Translations under genes and position numbers: made by a program
NCBI GenBank assembly: GCA_017551165.1
Contig: JAFZMO010000157.1
Coordinates: forward strand, 36,704-100,703
From: Lachnospiraceae bacterium
GTDB taxonomy: Bacteria > Bacillota > Clostridia > Lachnospirales > Lachnospiraceae
Direction of reading: 5' to 3'
Length of the DNA: 64,000 nt
Notes under the pieces: generated by a model
The model's database searches: none
The model's input: the letters and a program-made list of their open reading frames with translations, nothing else
Told to the model about the DNA's origin: nothing
Shown: one piece after another, positions 34,885 through 44,125 of the stretch
Layout of the letters: the number at the start of each line of letters is the position of its first letter
Position numbering within the stretch: position 1 is the first letter of the stretch

Positions 34885-35818
34885 GCGCTCGTTTGCGCAC
34901 CGGTTTCTCGATTTCGTGAAGGGCGATAAGCCTCTCCCCGAGGAAGACCATGTGGAGGAGTGGCGAACCCGCATCGCGGAGGTCAAGGAGACCGAGCGCA
35001 CGGAAAATGCAAACTACATCGAGCTCAAGGAGACCGATCCGTACGAGGATGCCAAGCGCTTTGCGCAGCTCTCCGGCGTGCGGGTGTTCCGAAGAATATA
35101 CTACGTGCTGGCGATGATCATGTGCCTGTTGATCATCGGCATGCTGATCATGAATGTCGCGTACATGCCGCGGTTCGGCGATGAGAACTCGCCGACGAAC
35201 AACGAGGTGGCGGAGCGGTACCTGGAGAAGGGCAGTGAGGAGACCGGCGTTGTCAACACGGTCACCGGCATGATCCTGCAGTACCGCGCGTTTGATACGT
35301 TCGGAGAGACGAACGTGCTGTTTGTGGCGGCGTGTTCGGTGCTGATCCTTCTGCTGCACAGAACGGCGCCGAAGGAGAAGGAGAAGAAGGATCTCGAGCC
35401 GGAGCCCGATGTCATCCTGCAGAACGTAGCCCGGATCGTCGTTCCGATGATCTTTCTGTTCGGATTGTACATCCTGTTGAACGGTCATCTGTCGCCCGGC
35501 GGAGGCTTCTCCGGCGGAGCGGTGATCGGCGCGGGACTGATCCTGTATAACGCGGCGTTTGGGTTCCGCATGACAAGACGATTTTTCGATGAGAAGGTGT
35601 ATGACATCATCAAGGTCGGGTCGCTGTGCCTGTACGCGATGATCATCGCCTACTATCTGTTTACGGGCGCGAACGGGATCGCCTCGGTGGTGCCGCTCGG
35701 AAGACTCGGAAATATCATCAGCTCCGGGCTGATCCTGCCGATCAACCTGCTGGTCGGTCTGGAGGTTGCGTGCACAATGTACGCATTTTACGCATTGTTC
35801 CGAAGAGGGACGTTCTAG
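34859..35818 (+). CDS. mnhB: MbhE-MrpB fusion subunit
   Basis: A 319-residue fusion. A charged N-terminal extension of about 75 residues leads to a membrane segment. A segment with ILQYRAFDTFGETNVLFVAACSVLILL matches MbhE (the second part of the MrpA tail). The second half is MrpB, with NGHLSPGGGFSGGAVIGAG and four membrane segments. ATG 34859 with GGAGGA just upstream is preferred over the earlier in-frame ATG 34838. The order MbhD, MbhE, MrpB is that of membrane-bound hydrogenase ion modules, with the last two fused here. Confidence 0.85.
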   Translation: MSRIRKDYERSFAHRFLDFVKGDKPLPEEDHVEEWRTRIAEVKETERTENANYIELKETDPYEDAKRFAQLSGVRVFRRIYYVLAMIMCLLIIGMLIMNVAYMPRFGDENSPTNNEVAERYLEKGSEETGVVNTVTGMILQYRAFDTFGETNVLFVAACSVLILLLHRTAPKEKEKKDLEPEPDVILQNVARIVVPMIFLFGLYILLNGHLSPGGGFSGGAVIGAGLILYNAAFGFRMTRRFFDEKVYDIIKVGSLCLYAMIIAYYLFTGANGIASVVPLGRLGNIISSGLILPINLLVGLEVACTMYAFYALFRRGTF

Positions 35819-35830
35819 TGAGGTAACGGT

Positions 35831-36208
35831 ATGGCGGACGCGCTGTTTGAAAATTATCTCGCGGTCGTCTCCATGGTGTTGTTCGGCATCGGGTTTTGTA
35901 ACCTGCTGCTGCAGAGAAACCTGATCAAGAAGATCATCGGCATGAACATCATGGACACCGCAGTATATCTGTTCCTGGCATCGATGGGGTACATCTCGAG
36001 CCGGATCGCACCGATCATCAAGGACGGTGACACCGACGCGGCGAGGTATGTCAACCCGATCCCCAGCGGACTGGTCCTGACCGGCATTGTCGTCTCGGTC
36101 AGTGTCACGGCGCTGATGCTGGCGCTCACGATCCGGCTGTACCGGCGGTATCACACGCTGGATATCGATGAGATCACGCTTCTGGTGAGACGGGAGCACA
36201 ACGAGTAA
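35831..36208 (+). CDS. mnhC: MrpC/MnhC (NuoK-like) subunit
   Basis: A 125-residue NuoK-like protein with three membrane segments. Family features: VSMVLFGIGFCNLLLQRNLIKKIIGMNIMDTAVYLFL and GLVLTGIVVSVSVTALMLAL. It corresponds to MrpC and MbhG. It is 12 bases after the MrpB-type gene and precedes the large antiporter subunits. Confidence 0.9.
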   Translation: MADALFENYLAVVSMVLFGIGFCNLLLQRNLIKKIIGMNIMDTAVYLFLASMGYISSRIAPIIKDGDTDAARYVNPIPSGLVLTGIVVSVSVTALMLALTIRLYRRYHTLDIDEITLLVRREHNE

Positions 36209-36228
36209 CTCTTGGTTTGGAGCACGGT

Positions 36229-37725
36229 ATGGAATTTGTACGCAATTTTCCGTTTTTCAGCATTCTGCTGCCGATGATCTCGGGCCCGATCTCCTCGGTT
36301 ATTTCGGGGAAGAAGGCGAAGAGGATCAATTTCGCAGTGGTTCTTGTGTCGGGACTGTTGTCTGTCGCGACTCTTGTTTACGTGCTGAACACGGGGGCGG
36401 CTTACACGTACCGCATGGGAGCGTTCCCTGCGCCGTTCGGCAATGAGATCCGCGTCGGCGTTCTGGAGGCGCTGACAGCGTCGTTCTTCTGCTTCGTGAT
36501 GCTTCTCTCGATCATCGGAGGGTATCGCTTCACCGCGGTGGACGTGCCGGAGGACAAGCAGAACCTCTATTACATCATGATGAACCTGCTCCTGAGCTCG
36601 CTGCTCGCGCTCATCTACACGAACGACATGTTCACGGGCTATGTGTTCATCGAGATCAACACCATCTCCGCGTGCGGACTGATCATGATCCGCGGGTGGG
36701 GACGAAACCTCTTAGCGGCGATCAAGTACATGATCATGTCGCTGCTCGGTTCCGGTCTCGTTCTGATCTCACTTTCGATCCTGTACGGGATCACCGGACA
36801 CCTGCTGATGGAGCAGATGCACGATTCCATTGTGACGATCATGGCACAGGGCACCTACACGGAGCCGCTGACGGTTGCGGTCGGCCTGTTCTGCGTCGGT
36901 ATTGCCATCAAGTCGGCACTGTTCCCGTTCCACTCGTGGGTCCCGGACGCATATGGCTACTCGACCTGCGCGTCGAGCGCGATCCTGTCGAGTCTCGTCT
37001 CGAAGGGGTACATTTTCCTTTTGATCAAGTTTTTCTACCGCGTCATCGGCACGGACATCATCCACCAGATCCAGGTGGACGACGTGTTGTTCGTGTTCGG
37101 AATCGCCGGCATGGTGTTCGGTTCCGTGAGCGCCATCCAGCAGACCGACGTGAGCCGCATGATCGCATTTTCCTCGGTCGCACAGATCGGATATATCTAC
37201 ATGGGCTTCGGCCTGAACACGGAGGCGGGCATGATCGCCTCGATCTTCCATATTCTCGCGCACGCAGCCGGCAAATCGATGCTGTTCATCTCGCTGAACT
37301 CGCTGTCGGACGGCACCTGGGAGTATGAGAACTACCGCAAGCTGCGAGGCGCGGCGTACCGGCACCGGATCGCGGGACTCGGATTTGCCGTGGGATCGCT
37401 GTCGATGGTGGGCATCCCGCTGCTGGCCGGTTTCACGTCGAAGGTGTATTTTGCGAAGGCCGCGTTCGGCGTGGATTCCTCACCGAAAATGTTGATCGCG
37501 CTCATCGCGCTCGCGATCAGTACGATCCTGAATGCAATGTACTTCATCGGTCAGATGATCAATATCTACACGCCGCTCGTCGTGGAGCCCGAGCCGGGCA
37601 TCGTGCGGCACGCGACGGCGACCAGAGTGGCGGTGATCCTGTTTATTATCGTCAATTTCGTTCTCGGCATGGGATCGGAACCGGTGTTCCGATGGATCCA
37701 GACGGGATTGTCACAGTTTCGATAG
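36229..37725 (+). CDS. mnhD: antiporter-type large subunit 1 (MrpD/NuoN-like)
   Basis: A 498-residue polytopic protein of the complex I/Mrp antiporter family. Key residues are kept: Glu in GYVFIEINTISACG and Lys in IAIKSALFPFHSWVPDAY, which in family members carry proton transfer. DVSRMIAFSSVAQIGYIYMG is typical. It sits in the MbhH/MrpD position. ATG 36229 is preferred to TTG 36217 because GGAG at 36219-36222 is spaced for it. Confidence 0.88.
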   Translation: MEFVRNFPFFSILLPMISGPISSVISGKKAKRINFAVVLVSGLLSVATLVYVLNTGAAYTYRMGAFPAPFGNEIRVGVLEALTASFFCFVMLLSIIGGYRFTAVDVPEDKQNLYYIMMNLLLSSLLALIYTNDMFTGYVFIEINTISACGLIMIRGWGRNLLAAIKYMIMSLLGSGLVLISLSILYGITGHLLMEQMHDSIVTIMAQGTYTEPLTVAVGLFCVGIAIKSALFPFHSWVPDAYGYSTCASSAILSSLVSKGYIFLLIKFFYRVIGTDIIHQIQVDDVLFVFGIAGMVFGSVSAIQQTDVSRMIAFSSVAQIGYIYMGFGLNTEAGMIASIFHILAHAAGKSMLFISLNSLSDGTWEYENYRKLRGAAYRHRIAGLGFAVGSLSMVGIPLLAGFTSKVYFAKAAFGVDSSPKMLIALIALAISTILNAMYFIGQMINIYTPLVVEPEPGIVRHATATRVAVILFIIVNFVLGMGSEPVFRWIQTGLSQFR

Positions 37726-37737
37726 GAGGAGGGGCGT

Positions 37738-39276
37738 ATGAATGGAGCTTGGTTGATACCGGTAACTGTTTTGGTGCCGCTGTTGGGAGCGATCGCACTG
37801 ATGATCCCGGCGCTTCGCAAGAGTACCCGGATGGTGAGAACGATCACGGGAGCCTTTGTGACGTTGACGGCGGTGCTGGCGGTCGTGATCGCATTGTTTG
37901 GGGACAAGTCGATCGAACTGTTTGAACTGCTGCCGGGGATCCCGGTGTTCTTCCGGTCGGACAAGACGGCAGTCTGGTTTGCCGTGCTCACGGTTGCCAT
38001 GTGGGTGAGCTCGACATTCTTTTCCTTTGAGTACATGAAGCACGAGAGAAGAGAGACGCGCTACTGCATCTTCTCGATGCTGGCGCTGGCGGCCCTGATG
38101 GGCGTATGCTTCTCCGGCAACCTCGTGACGACGTATCTGTTCTATGAGATGATGACGCTCGCATCGTTCCCGCTTGTCATGCACGAGCAGACGAAGGAGG
38201 CGATCTCCGCGGGTATCACGTACCTGTACTACTCGCTGGCAGGTGCGTTCCTCGGCCTGATCGGCGTGTTCTTCCTCTACACCTACGCGGCAGACCGCTC
38301 GGTACCGGGCGGCGTGATCTCGTATGTCGGCGGCGGCTTCCTCAAGAGTGACTTAAGCGGCAACGAGCGCACCGCGCTCACGATCGTCGTATTTCTGATG
38401 CTTGTCGGACTCGGTTCCAAGGTCGGCATGTACCCGCTGCACGGGTGGCTGCCGAAGGCGCACCCGGTGGCTCCGGCGCCCGCGTCGGCGCTTCTGTCGG
38501 GAAATATCACGAAAATGGGTATCCTCTTCGTGATCCGCGTCGTGTTCTTCTCGGTGGGACCGGAGTTTTTGCAGGGGACCTGGGCACAGTACGCGCTTCT
38601 CGGACTGTCGCTTTTGACAGTGTTCCTGGGCTCGATGCTCGCGTTCCGCGAGAAGGTGTTCAAGAAGCGTCTCGCGTATTCCACGGTCAGCCAGACGTCT
38701 TACGTCCTTGCGGGCCTGTACCTGCTGGCGCCCGTGGCGGCGATGGGAGCGATGCTCCACATCGTGTTCCATTCGATCACCAAGAACCTGTTGTTCCTTT
38801 GCGCCGGCGCGATCATTTTCCGAACCGGACGCACGAAGGTTGCACAGATGAAGGGCGTCGGACTGATCATGCCGGTCACGATGATCTGCTTCACGCTCGG
38901 CGGCCTGGCGCTCGTCGGCATCCCGCCGTTCTCCGGGTTCGTCAGCAAATGGTACCTGGCAGCCGGTGCGCTTGATTCGTCGACCGGACCGATGCGGTTC
39001 CTCGTGCCTGCGATCCTGATCATCAGCGCGCTGCTCACGGCGGGCTACCTGATCACGATGTCCGCGGATGCATTTTTCGTCGAGGAGGCGGAAGGGGAGC
39101 CCGTGAAGACGGACGACCCGGATGCGATCGATTTCGAGAAGGAAAAAACGAAGCGGGAGGCCAGCCCGTTCATGCTGGTCCCGCTGATCATACTCGCTGC
39201 GGGAACGCTGGTGTTCGGTCTGTTCCCGAGCCTGCTGACCGACTGGGTTACGGCGATCTTAAACACCGTGTTCTGA
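37738..39276 (+). CDS. antiporter-type large subunit 2 (NuoM/MrpD-like)
   Basis: A 512-residue polytopic paralogue of the preceding gene, 12 bases downstream. Channel residues are conserved: Glu in TYLFYEMMTLASFPLVMH and Lys in GLGSKVGMYPLHGWLPKAHP; KKRLAYSTVSQTSYVLAG follows. A hydrophilic stretch between the last two helices (about 450-475) is Glu/Lys/Asp-rich. It likely conducts protons or sodium. Which MrpD relative it is cannot be settled by eye, so no symbol is given. Confidence 0.85.
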   Translation: MNGAWLIPVTVLVPLLGAIALMIPALRKSTRMVRTITGAFVTLTAVLAVVIALFGDKSIELFELLPGIPVFFRSDKTAVWFAVLTVAMWVSSTFFSFEYMKHERRETRYCIFSMLALAALMGVCFSGNLVTTYLFYEMMTLASFPLVMHEQTKEAISAGITYLYYSLAGAFLGLIGVFFLYTYAADRSVPGGVISYVGGGFLKSDLSGNERTALTIVVFLMLVGLGSKVGMYPLHGWLPKAHPVAPAPASALLSGNITKMGILFVIRVVFFSVGPEFLQGTWAQYALLGLSLLTVFLGSMLAFREKVFKKRLAYSTVSQTSYVLAGLYLLAPVAAMGAMLHIVFHSITKNLLFLCAGAIIFRTGRTKVAQMKGVGLIMPVTMICFTLGGLALVGIPPFSGFVSKWYLAAGALDSSTGPMRFLVPAILIISALLTAGYLITMSADAFFVEEAEGEPVKTDDPDAIDFEKEKTKREASPFMLVPLIILAAGTLVFGLFPSLLTDWVTAILNTVF

Positions 39277-39376
39277 TCGGAGCATTATTACACGCGCCTG
39301 TCGCGCCGGTACGGACAGCGGCGGACGCAGTTTCGGAGGCAAGCGGAGCCGTTTACGGTTTCGCGGAAAATGATTC

Positions 39377-40933
39377 ATGAGTGCTTACTGGCTTTTGGTC
39401 CCGCTGTTTCTGCCGATCCTCGGCGGAGCGGTGATCGGGATCATAAAACCGCATTCCCGCAGGGCGATGGAGATCTCGGTGATGACCGTGACGCTCCTTA
39501 CTTCGGCGTGTGTCGCGTTTCTTCTGTACGAGCGGCCCGCCGAGGAGGCGATGATCCTGCGGCTCGCGGAGACGCTGTCCGTCAAGTTCTTCCTCGACGG
39601 ATCGTCCTGCGTGTTTGCGGGGCTGGTCGCGCTGCTGTGGCCGATCGCGTCGCTCTATGCGTTTGAGTACATGGAGAAGGACGACCACCGGAACACATTT
39701 TTCTCCTTTTACACGATGACCTACGGCATCACGCTCGGCATCGCGTTTGCGGCGAACCTGATGACCATGTATATGTTCTATGAGATGCTCACGCTCGTGA
39801 CCATCCCGCTCATGATGCACGGTCTGAAGTACAAGGCGGTCGTGGCGACGCGAAAGTACGTCCGGTATTCCATCGGCGGCGCCGCGTTTGCATTTATCGG
39901 ATTTATCGCGATCGCCATGTACGGCGACTCGCTGGATTTCCGCCTCGGCGGGGTGCTCACGGATGTCTCCGGCAAGAGCACGACATTGCAGGTTGTATAC
40001 GTGATGGCAGTTCTCGGATTCGGCGTCAAGGCAGCCGTGTTCCCGTTCCACGGGTGGCTTCCGAGCGCGTCGGTCGCGCCCACGCCGGTCACCGCGCTGC
40101 TGCATGCGGTCGCGGTCGTGAAGGCGGGAGCGTTCGCCATCATCCGGATCACCTACTACAGCTTCGGAACGTCGTTTTTGCGCGGCTCCTGGGCGCAGTA
40201 CACGGTGATGGGATTTGCGATGTTCACGATGGTCTACGGTGCCGTGAAGGCCGTGAAGGAGCAGCACTGCAAGCGGCGACTCGCGTACTCCACGGTCAGC
40301 AATCTGTCCTACATATTGTTTGCCGCCACGCTGATGACGGAGGCGGGCATGACAGCGGCGTTCGCGCACATGCTCGCGCACGGATTGATGAAGATCACGC
40401 TGTTTTACTGCATCGGTGCCGTCAACGTCAAGGCGCACCGGTACTATGTCTGGGAGATGGACGGCATGGGAAGGCGCATGCCGGTGATCTTCAGCGTCTA
40501 CACGGTGGCCGGCCTCTCGCTGATCGGAATCCCGCCGATGGTCGGATTTGTCAGCAAATGGTACATCGGCAACGCCGCGGTGGCGCAGGGCACGACGTGG
40601 GCGTATATCGGGCTCACGGCGCTGATCCTCTCGGCGCTTCTGTCTGCGGCCTACATCCTTGAGGTCGTCGTGCGCGCATGGCTTCCGAGGGAGGCGGCGC
40701 ATGCAGTGTCCGCGACGGCGCAGGCGATGTCTGAACAGGCGCAAGAAGAATCCGCACAGGCGGAGAGTATTTCGGAAAATGAGAGCAGTGAGGCGGCGGG
40801 GCCGGAGATCCGTGCGGTGGGGAACCGCATGCGTTTGCCGCTGATCCTGCTGGCGATCATGGTGGTGATGTGCGGAGTATTTTCCGCACCGATCATACAG
40901 TTCCTCGCGGATGTCGCGGGGGGCATACGATAA
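39377..40933 (+). CDS. antiporter-type large subunit 3 (NuoM/MrpD-like)
   Basis: A third MrpD/NuoM-family protein, 518 aa. It keeps Glu in YMFYEMLTLVTIPLMMH and Lys in GFGVKAAVFPFHGWLPSASV; CKRRLAYSTVSNLSYILFA follows. A long acidic/Ala-rich loop (about 440-480, AQEESAQAESISENE) precedes the last helix. The gene is 100 bases from its neighbour, the only real gap in the locus. No good Shine-Dalgarno precedes ATG 39377, so translation may be weaker or start differently. Confidence 0.85.
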   Translation: MSAYWLLVPLFLPILGGAVIGIIKPHSRRAMEISVMTVTLLTSACVAFLLYERPAEEAMILRLAETLSVKFFLDGSSCVFAGLVALLWPIASLYAFEYMEKDDHRNTFFSFYTMTYGITLGIAFAANLMTMYMFYEMLTLVTIPLMMHGLKYKAVVATRKYVRYSIGGAAFAFIGFIAIAMYGDSLDFRLGGVLTDVSGKSTTLQVVYVMAVLGFGVKAAVFPFHGWLPSASVAPTPVTALLHAVAVVKAGAFAIIRITYYSFGTSFLRGSWAQYTVMGFAMFTMVYGAVKAVKEQHCKRRLAYSTVSNLSYILFAATLMTEAGMTAAFAHMLAHGLMKITLFYCIGAVNVKAHRYYVWEMDGMGRRMPVIFSVYTVAGLSLIGIPPMVGFVSKWYIGNAAVAQGTTWAYIGLTALILSALLSAAYILEVVVRAWLPREAAHAVSATAQAMSEQAQEESAQAESISENESSEAAGPEIRAVGNRMRLPLILLAIMVVMCGVFSAPIIQFLADVAGGIR

Positions 40934-40952
40934 ATTTCGGAGGTAACAGGCG

Positions 40953-43124
40953 ATGAGCGGTGACACGATCCTTCTGTGGCTCGTTCTGCTTCCCTTGGCA
41001 GGGGGGCTTGTTTCGTGTGCCGTCGGCGCCTTTTTTGACAAGCGGGATCCGAAGGCATCCGTGCTTCTCGAGAAGATCGGGCTTGCCGTGACACTCACGG
41101 CGGTGCTTGCGATCTCGCTGATCGTGGCTCTTCGGACCGCGCAGGGAAATCCGTGCGCGCTCACGATCCCGAAGATCTGCGCGATGGGGCTTACGCTCGT
41201 CACGGACAGCTTCCGAGGAATGTATCTTGTCGTGACGTCGTTTGCGTGGCTCACCACGACGGTGTTCTTCTTCTGGTACGGAGCGGGGGAGGAGCATCAG
41301 AGACGCTATTACGTGTTTGCGATGATCACGCTCGCGTGCACGCTCGGCGTGTTCCTCGCCGCGGACTTCTTTACGCTGTTTGTATTTTTCGAGGGAATGT
41401 CGCTTGCGTCGTACGTTTGGGTGGCGCAGGAGCAGACGAAGCATGCGATCGCGGCGTCCAAGACGTATCTCGCGGTCTCGATCATCGGTGGACTTGTCCT
41501 TCTGACCGGCATCCTTCTGTTGTGGCACACGACGGGAACGCTGACGTTCACGGAACTGTGGTGGAACAGTGCGATCGCGACATCCCGAACGGAATTGTAT
41601 GTCGCAGGCGGCTGCCTGTTGTTCGGATTCGGTGCGAAGGCGGGCTGCTGGCCGCTTCACATCTGGCTGCCGAAGGCGCATCCCGAGGCACCGGCTTCCG
41701 CGTCGGCTCTGCTGTCCGGAATTCTGACTAAGACCGGCGTGTTCGGCGTGCTGATCCTGTCGGGGCGCGTGTTCGTCGGAGACGCCCGCTGGGGCGCCGT
41801 GCTCACGATGCTCGGCGTGGCGACGATGCTCGTCGGCGCGATCCGGGCGCTGTTCTCCACCGACATCAAACACATGCTGGCGTGCTCGTCCGTATCGCAG
41901 ATCGGTTTCATCCTGACCGGCACGGGTGTTGTGTGCGCCATGACGGGCGGCGGCTATGCGTACGCGATCGGCGGAAGCGTGCTGCACATGCTCAACCATT
42001 CCTGCTTCAAGCTGATCCTGTTCATCGCGGCAGGTATCGTCGTGAAGCAGTTACATACCCGTGACTTCAACAAGATCCGCGGCTTCGGGCGAAACAAGCC
42101 GTGGCTGATGGTGCTCGTGCTCATCGCATCTCTCGGTATCGCGGGCATCCCCGGCTTCTCGGGCTATGTCTCGAAGACGCTTCTTCACGAGGCGATCGTG
42201 ATCTGTCATGAGGCGACCGAGGCGGTCGGCTACAAGATCGCGGAGTATCTGTTCCTCGCGGCCGGCGGCTGTACGTTCGCCTATATGCTCAAACTGTTCG
42301 TCGTGCTGTTCCTCCGCAAGCCGTCGGAGGAGGTGCTCGCCGCGGATGCGCGAAGCCGCAAGAACTATGCGCCTCGCACGACGCTTGTGCTTCTGTCGAT
42401 CGTGGCAGGATACATCTTCGTCGGCGGTTCGCTGCCGGAGATCGTGATGGTCCCGCTCGGCGCGAGCGTTGAGAATTTTACGCAATATCCGCCGCTTCGG
42501 TCGATGCCGCACCTGTTCTCGTGGGAGTGCCTCGAGGGCGGTCTGATCTCGATCGGATTCGGCTTACTTCTGTACTTCTTTGCGGAGCGTCCGCTCGTGA
42601 TGAAGCGGAAGGTCCCGCTGCGCGAGACGCCCGAGTACGTCGACAGAGCGGAGCATATGCCGGGACTTGAAAACAATCTGTACCGGCCGTTACTGCTCTC
42701 GGTGCTTCCGTCGTTCTTCGGCACGCTGATGCGCGGGCTGGAGCTCGCGACGGAGGGCTTCGGCAAGGGAGTCTTCAAGATCTGCAAGAGCATCCTGGCG
42801 CTCCTCGACAAGACCGTGGATGCGCTGATGCTGCTTCTTCGCAGGACGATCCTGCGGCCTGTGTGCGAGCAGCGCAGCATCACGCTCGGGGAGGCGATCT
42901 GCAACCCGATCGGGCATGTCGGCAATGCGTTTAAGAAGCTCTGGAACGTGACGTTCGGGCGCAAGAACCCGAGAGAGGGAGATTGCGTGGAGGCGGTCAA
43001 CCGCGCGATGGGCAACGTCACCGAGAGCGTGAAGCTCGTGTCCCGAAGTCTGTCCTACGGACTGATGGCGTTCTGTATCGGACTGATCGTTCTGCTCGTC
43101 TATATTCTTCTGAACCTGCAATAG
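40953..43124 (+). CDS. antiporter-type large subunit 4 (NuoL/MrpA N-domain-like)
   Basis: The largest subunit, 723 aa, resembling NuoL or the N-terminal domain of MrpA. Conserved: Glu in TLFVFFEGMSLASYVW, Lys in GFGAKAGCWPLHIWLPKAHPEAP and DIKHMLACSSVSQIGFILTG. After the 14-helix core comes an extended C-terminal part with amphipathic and charged sequence (RPLVMKRKVPLRETPEY onward) and a final membrane anchor (LMAFCIGLIVLLVYILLNL), reminiscent of the NuoL lateral-helix region. The MbhD/MbhE tail of true MrpA is absent here and encoded separately upstream. Last gene before a terminator. Confidence 0.85.
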   Translation: MSGDTILLWLVLLPLAGGLVSCAVGAFFDKRDPKASVLLEKIGLAVTLTAVLAISLIVALRTAQGNPCALTIPKICAMGLTLVTDSFRGMYLVVTSFAWLTTTVFFFWYGAGEEHQRRYYVFAMITLACTLGVFLAADFFTLFVFFEGMSLASYVWVAQEQTKHAIAASKTYLAVSIIGGLVLLTGILLLWHTTGTLTFTELWWNSAIATSRTELYVAGGCLLFGFGAKAGCWPLHIWLPKAHPEAPASASALLSGILTKTGVFGVLILSGRVFVGDARWGAVLTMLGVATMLVGAIRALFSTDIKHMLACSSVSQIGFILTGTGVVCAMTGGGYAYAIGGSVLHMLNHSCFKLILFIAAGIVVKQLHTRDFNKIRGFGRNKPWLMVLVLIASLGIAGIPGFSGYVSKTLLHEAIVICHEATEAVGYKIAEYLFLAAGGCTFAYMLKLFVVLFLRKPSEEVLAADARSRKNYAPRTTLVLLSIVAGYIFVGGSLPEIVMVPLGASVENFTQYPPLRSMPHLFSWECLEGGLISIGFGLLLYFFAERPLVMKRKVPLRETPEYVDRAEHMPGLENNLYRPLLLSVLPSFFGTLMRGLELATEGFGKGVFKICKSILALLDKTVDALMLLLRRTILRPVCEQRSITLGEAICNPIGHVGNAFKKLWNVTFGRKNPREGDCVEAVNRAMGNVTESVKLVSRSLSYGLMAFCIGLIVLLVYILLNLQ

Positions 43125-43126
43125 AA

Positions 43127-43166
43127 GGCTGCCAGCCGTGCATGTGCGCGGCCGGCGGCTTTTTTG
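43127..43166 (+). terminator. terminator of the antiporter locus
   Basis: A GC-rich stem pairs GGCTGCCAGCCGTGC (from 43128) with GCGCGGCCGGCGGC (to 43160), with wobble or mismatched positions, followed by six T residues. It ends the antiporter transcript three bases after the last stop. Confidence 0.8.
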
Positions 43167-43179
43167 CGCGAAGTTTTCC

Positions 43180-43208
43180 TTGTTTTGCGCGGACGGATGA
43201 GGTATAAT
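43180..43208 (+). promoter_or_regulatory. folD promoter
   Basis: TTGTTT (43180-43185), 17-base spacer, perfect TATAAT (43203-43208). Transcription should start near 43215, giving a leader of about 45 bases to folD. Confidence 0.75.
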
Positions 43209-43258
43209 CTAACTTGCTATGGCCACGGAGAAGAGCCGGGCCGATTCGGAGGTATGCA

Positions 43259-44104
43259 ATGGCTGTTTTGATTGACGGAAAGAAGGTCTCCGCGGAGATC
43301 AAGGATGAGCTGAAGGAGCGTGTCGCGGCGTACGCGGCGGAGGGCACGGAGATCTGCCTCGCCGTGATCCAGGTCGGCAACGACAAGGCTTCGACGGTCT
43401 ATGTTTCGAACAAGAAGAAAGCGTGTGAATATATCGGCATCAAGTCGCTCGCATACGAGCTTCCGGAGGAGACAACGACGGAAGAACTGCTTGCGATCAT
43501 CGAGGAGTTGAACGGCAGAGCGGACGTGAACGGGATCCTGGTACAGCTTCCCGTTCCGAAGCACATCGACGAGGAGAAGATCCTTCTCGCGATCTCGCCG
43601 GACAAGGACGTGGACGGTTTCCATCCGGTCAGCGTCGGCCGCCTGAACATCGGGCAGAAGGGCTTCCGCTCCTGCACGCCCGCAGGTGTGATCCAGCTCC
43701 TCAAGCGCTACAACATCGATATCGACGGCAAGGAGTGTGTGGTCGTCGGCCGCAGCAACATCGTGGGCAAGCCGATGTCGGCCATGCTTCTCGCGGAAAA
43801 TGGTACCGTCACGGTGTGCCATTCGCACACGAAGAACCTCGCGGAGGTCACGAAGCGCGCGGATATCCTCGTGGTGGCGATCGGCAAGCCGAAGTTCATC
43901 ACGGCGGAGTACGTGAAGGAGGGTGCGACCGTGATCGATGTCGGCATCCATCGCATGGACGACGGCAAGCTGTGCGGCGATGTGGATTTTGCGAGTGTTG
44001 AGCCCGTTGCGGGCGCCATCACGCCGGTTCCGGGCGGCGTCGGACCGATGACGATCGCCATGCTGATGAACAACTGCGTGGAGTCGGTGGAATTACAGAA
44101 ATAA
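43259..44104 (+). CDS. folD: methylenetetrahydrofolate dehydrogenase/cyclohydrolase FolD
   Basis: Bifunctional NADP-dependent enzyme that interconverts methylene-, methenyl- and formyl-tetrahydrofolate. Motifs: VQVGNDKASTVYVSNKKKAC (catalytic Lys and Tyr region), VQLPVPKHIDEEKILLAISPDKDVDGFHP, GRSNIVGKPMSAMLL (NADP site) and PVPGGVGPMTIAMLM. ATG 43259 with GGAGG upstream begins MAVLIDGKKVSAEI; the frame extends to 43214 without support. 281 aa, normal. It heads a transcript that appears to continue through rimO. Confidence 0.97.
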   Translation: MAVLIDGKKVSAEIKDELKERVAAYAAEGTEICLAVIQVGNDKASTVYVSNKKKACEYIGIKSLAYELPEETTTEELLAIIEELNGRADVNGILVQLPVPKHIDEEKILLAISPDKDVDGFHPVSVGRLNIGQKGFRSCTPAGVIQLLKRYNIDIDGKECVVVGRSNIVGKPMSAMLLAENGTVTVCHSHTKNLAEVTKRADILVVAIGKPKFITAEYVKEGATVIDVGIHRMDDGKLCGDVDFASVEPVAGAITPVPGGVGPMTIAMLMNNCVESVELQK

Positions 44105-44125
44105 TTGGACAAGAGAGAGGACCCG

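Noticed and set aside
39353-41257. Minus-strand open frame of 634 codons opposite the antiporter subunits
   Set aside because: His/Arg/Asp-rich and domain-free, while the plus strand encodes clear membrane proteins with conserved channel residues.
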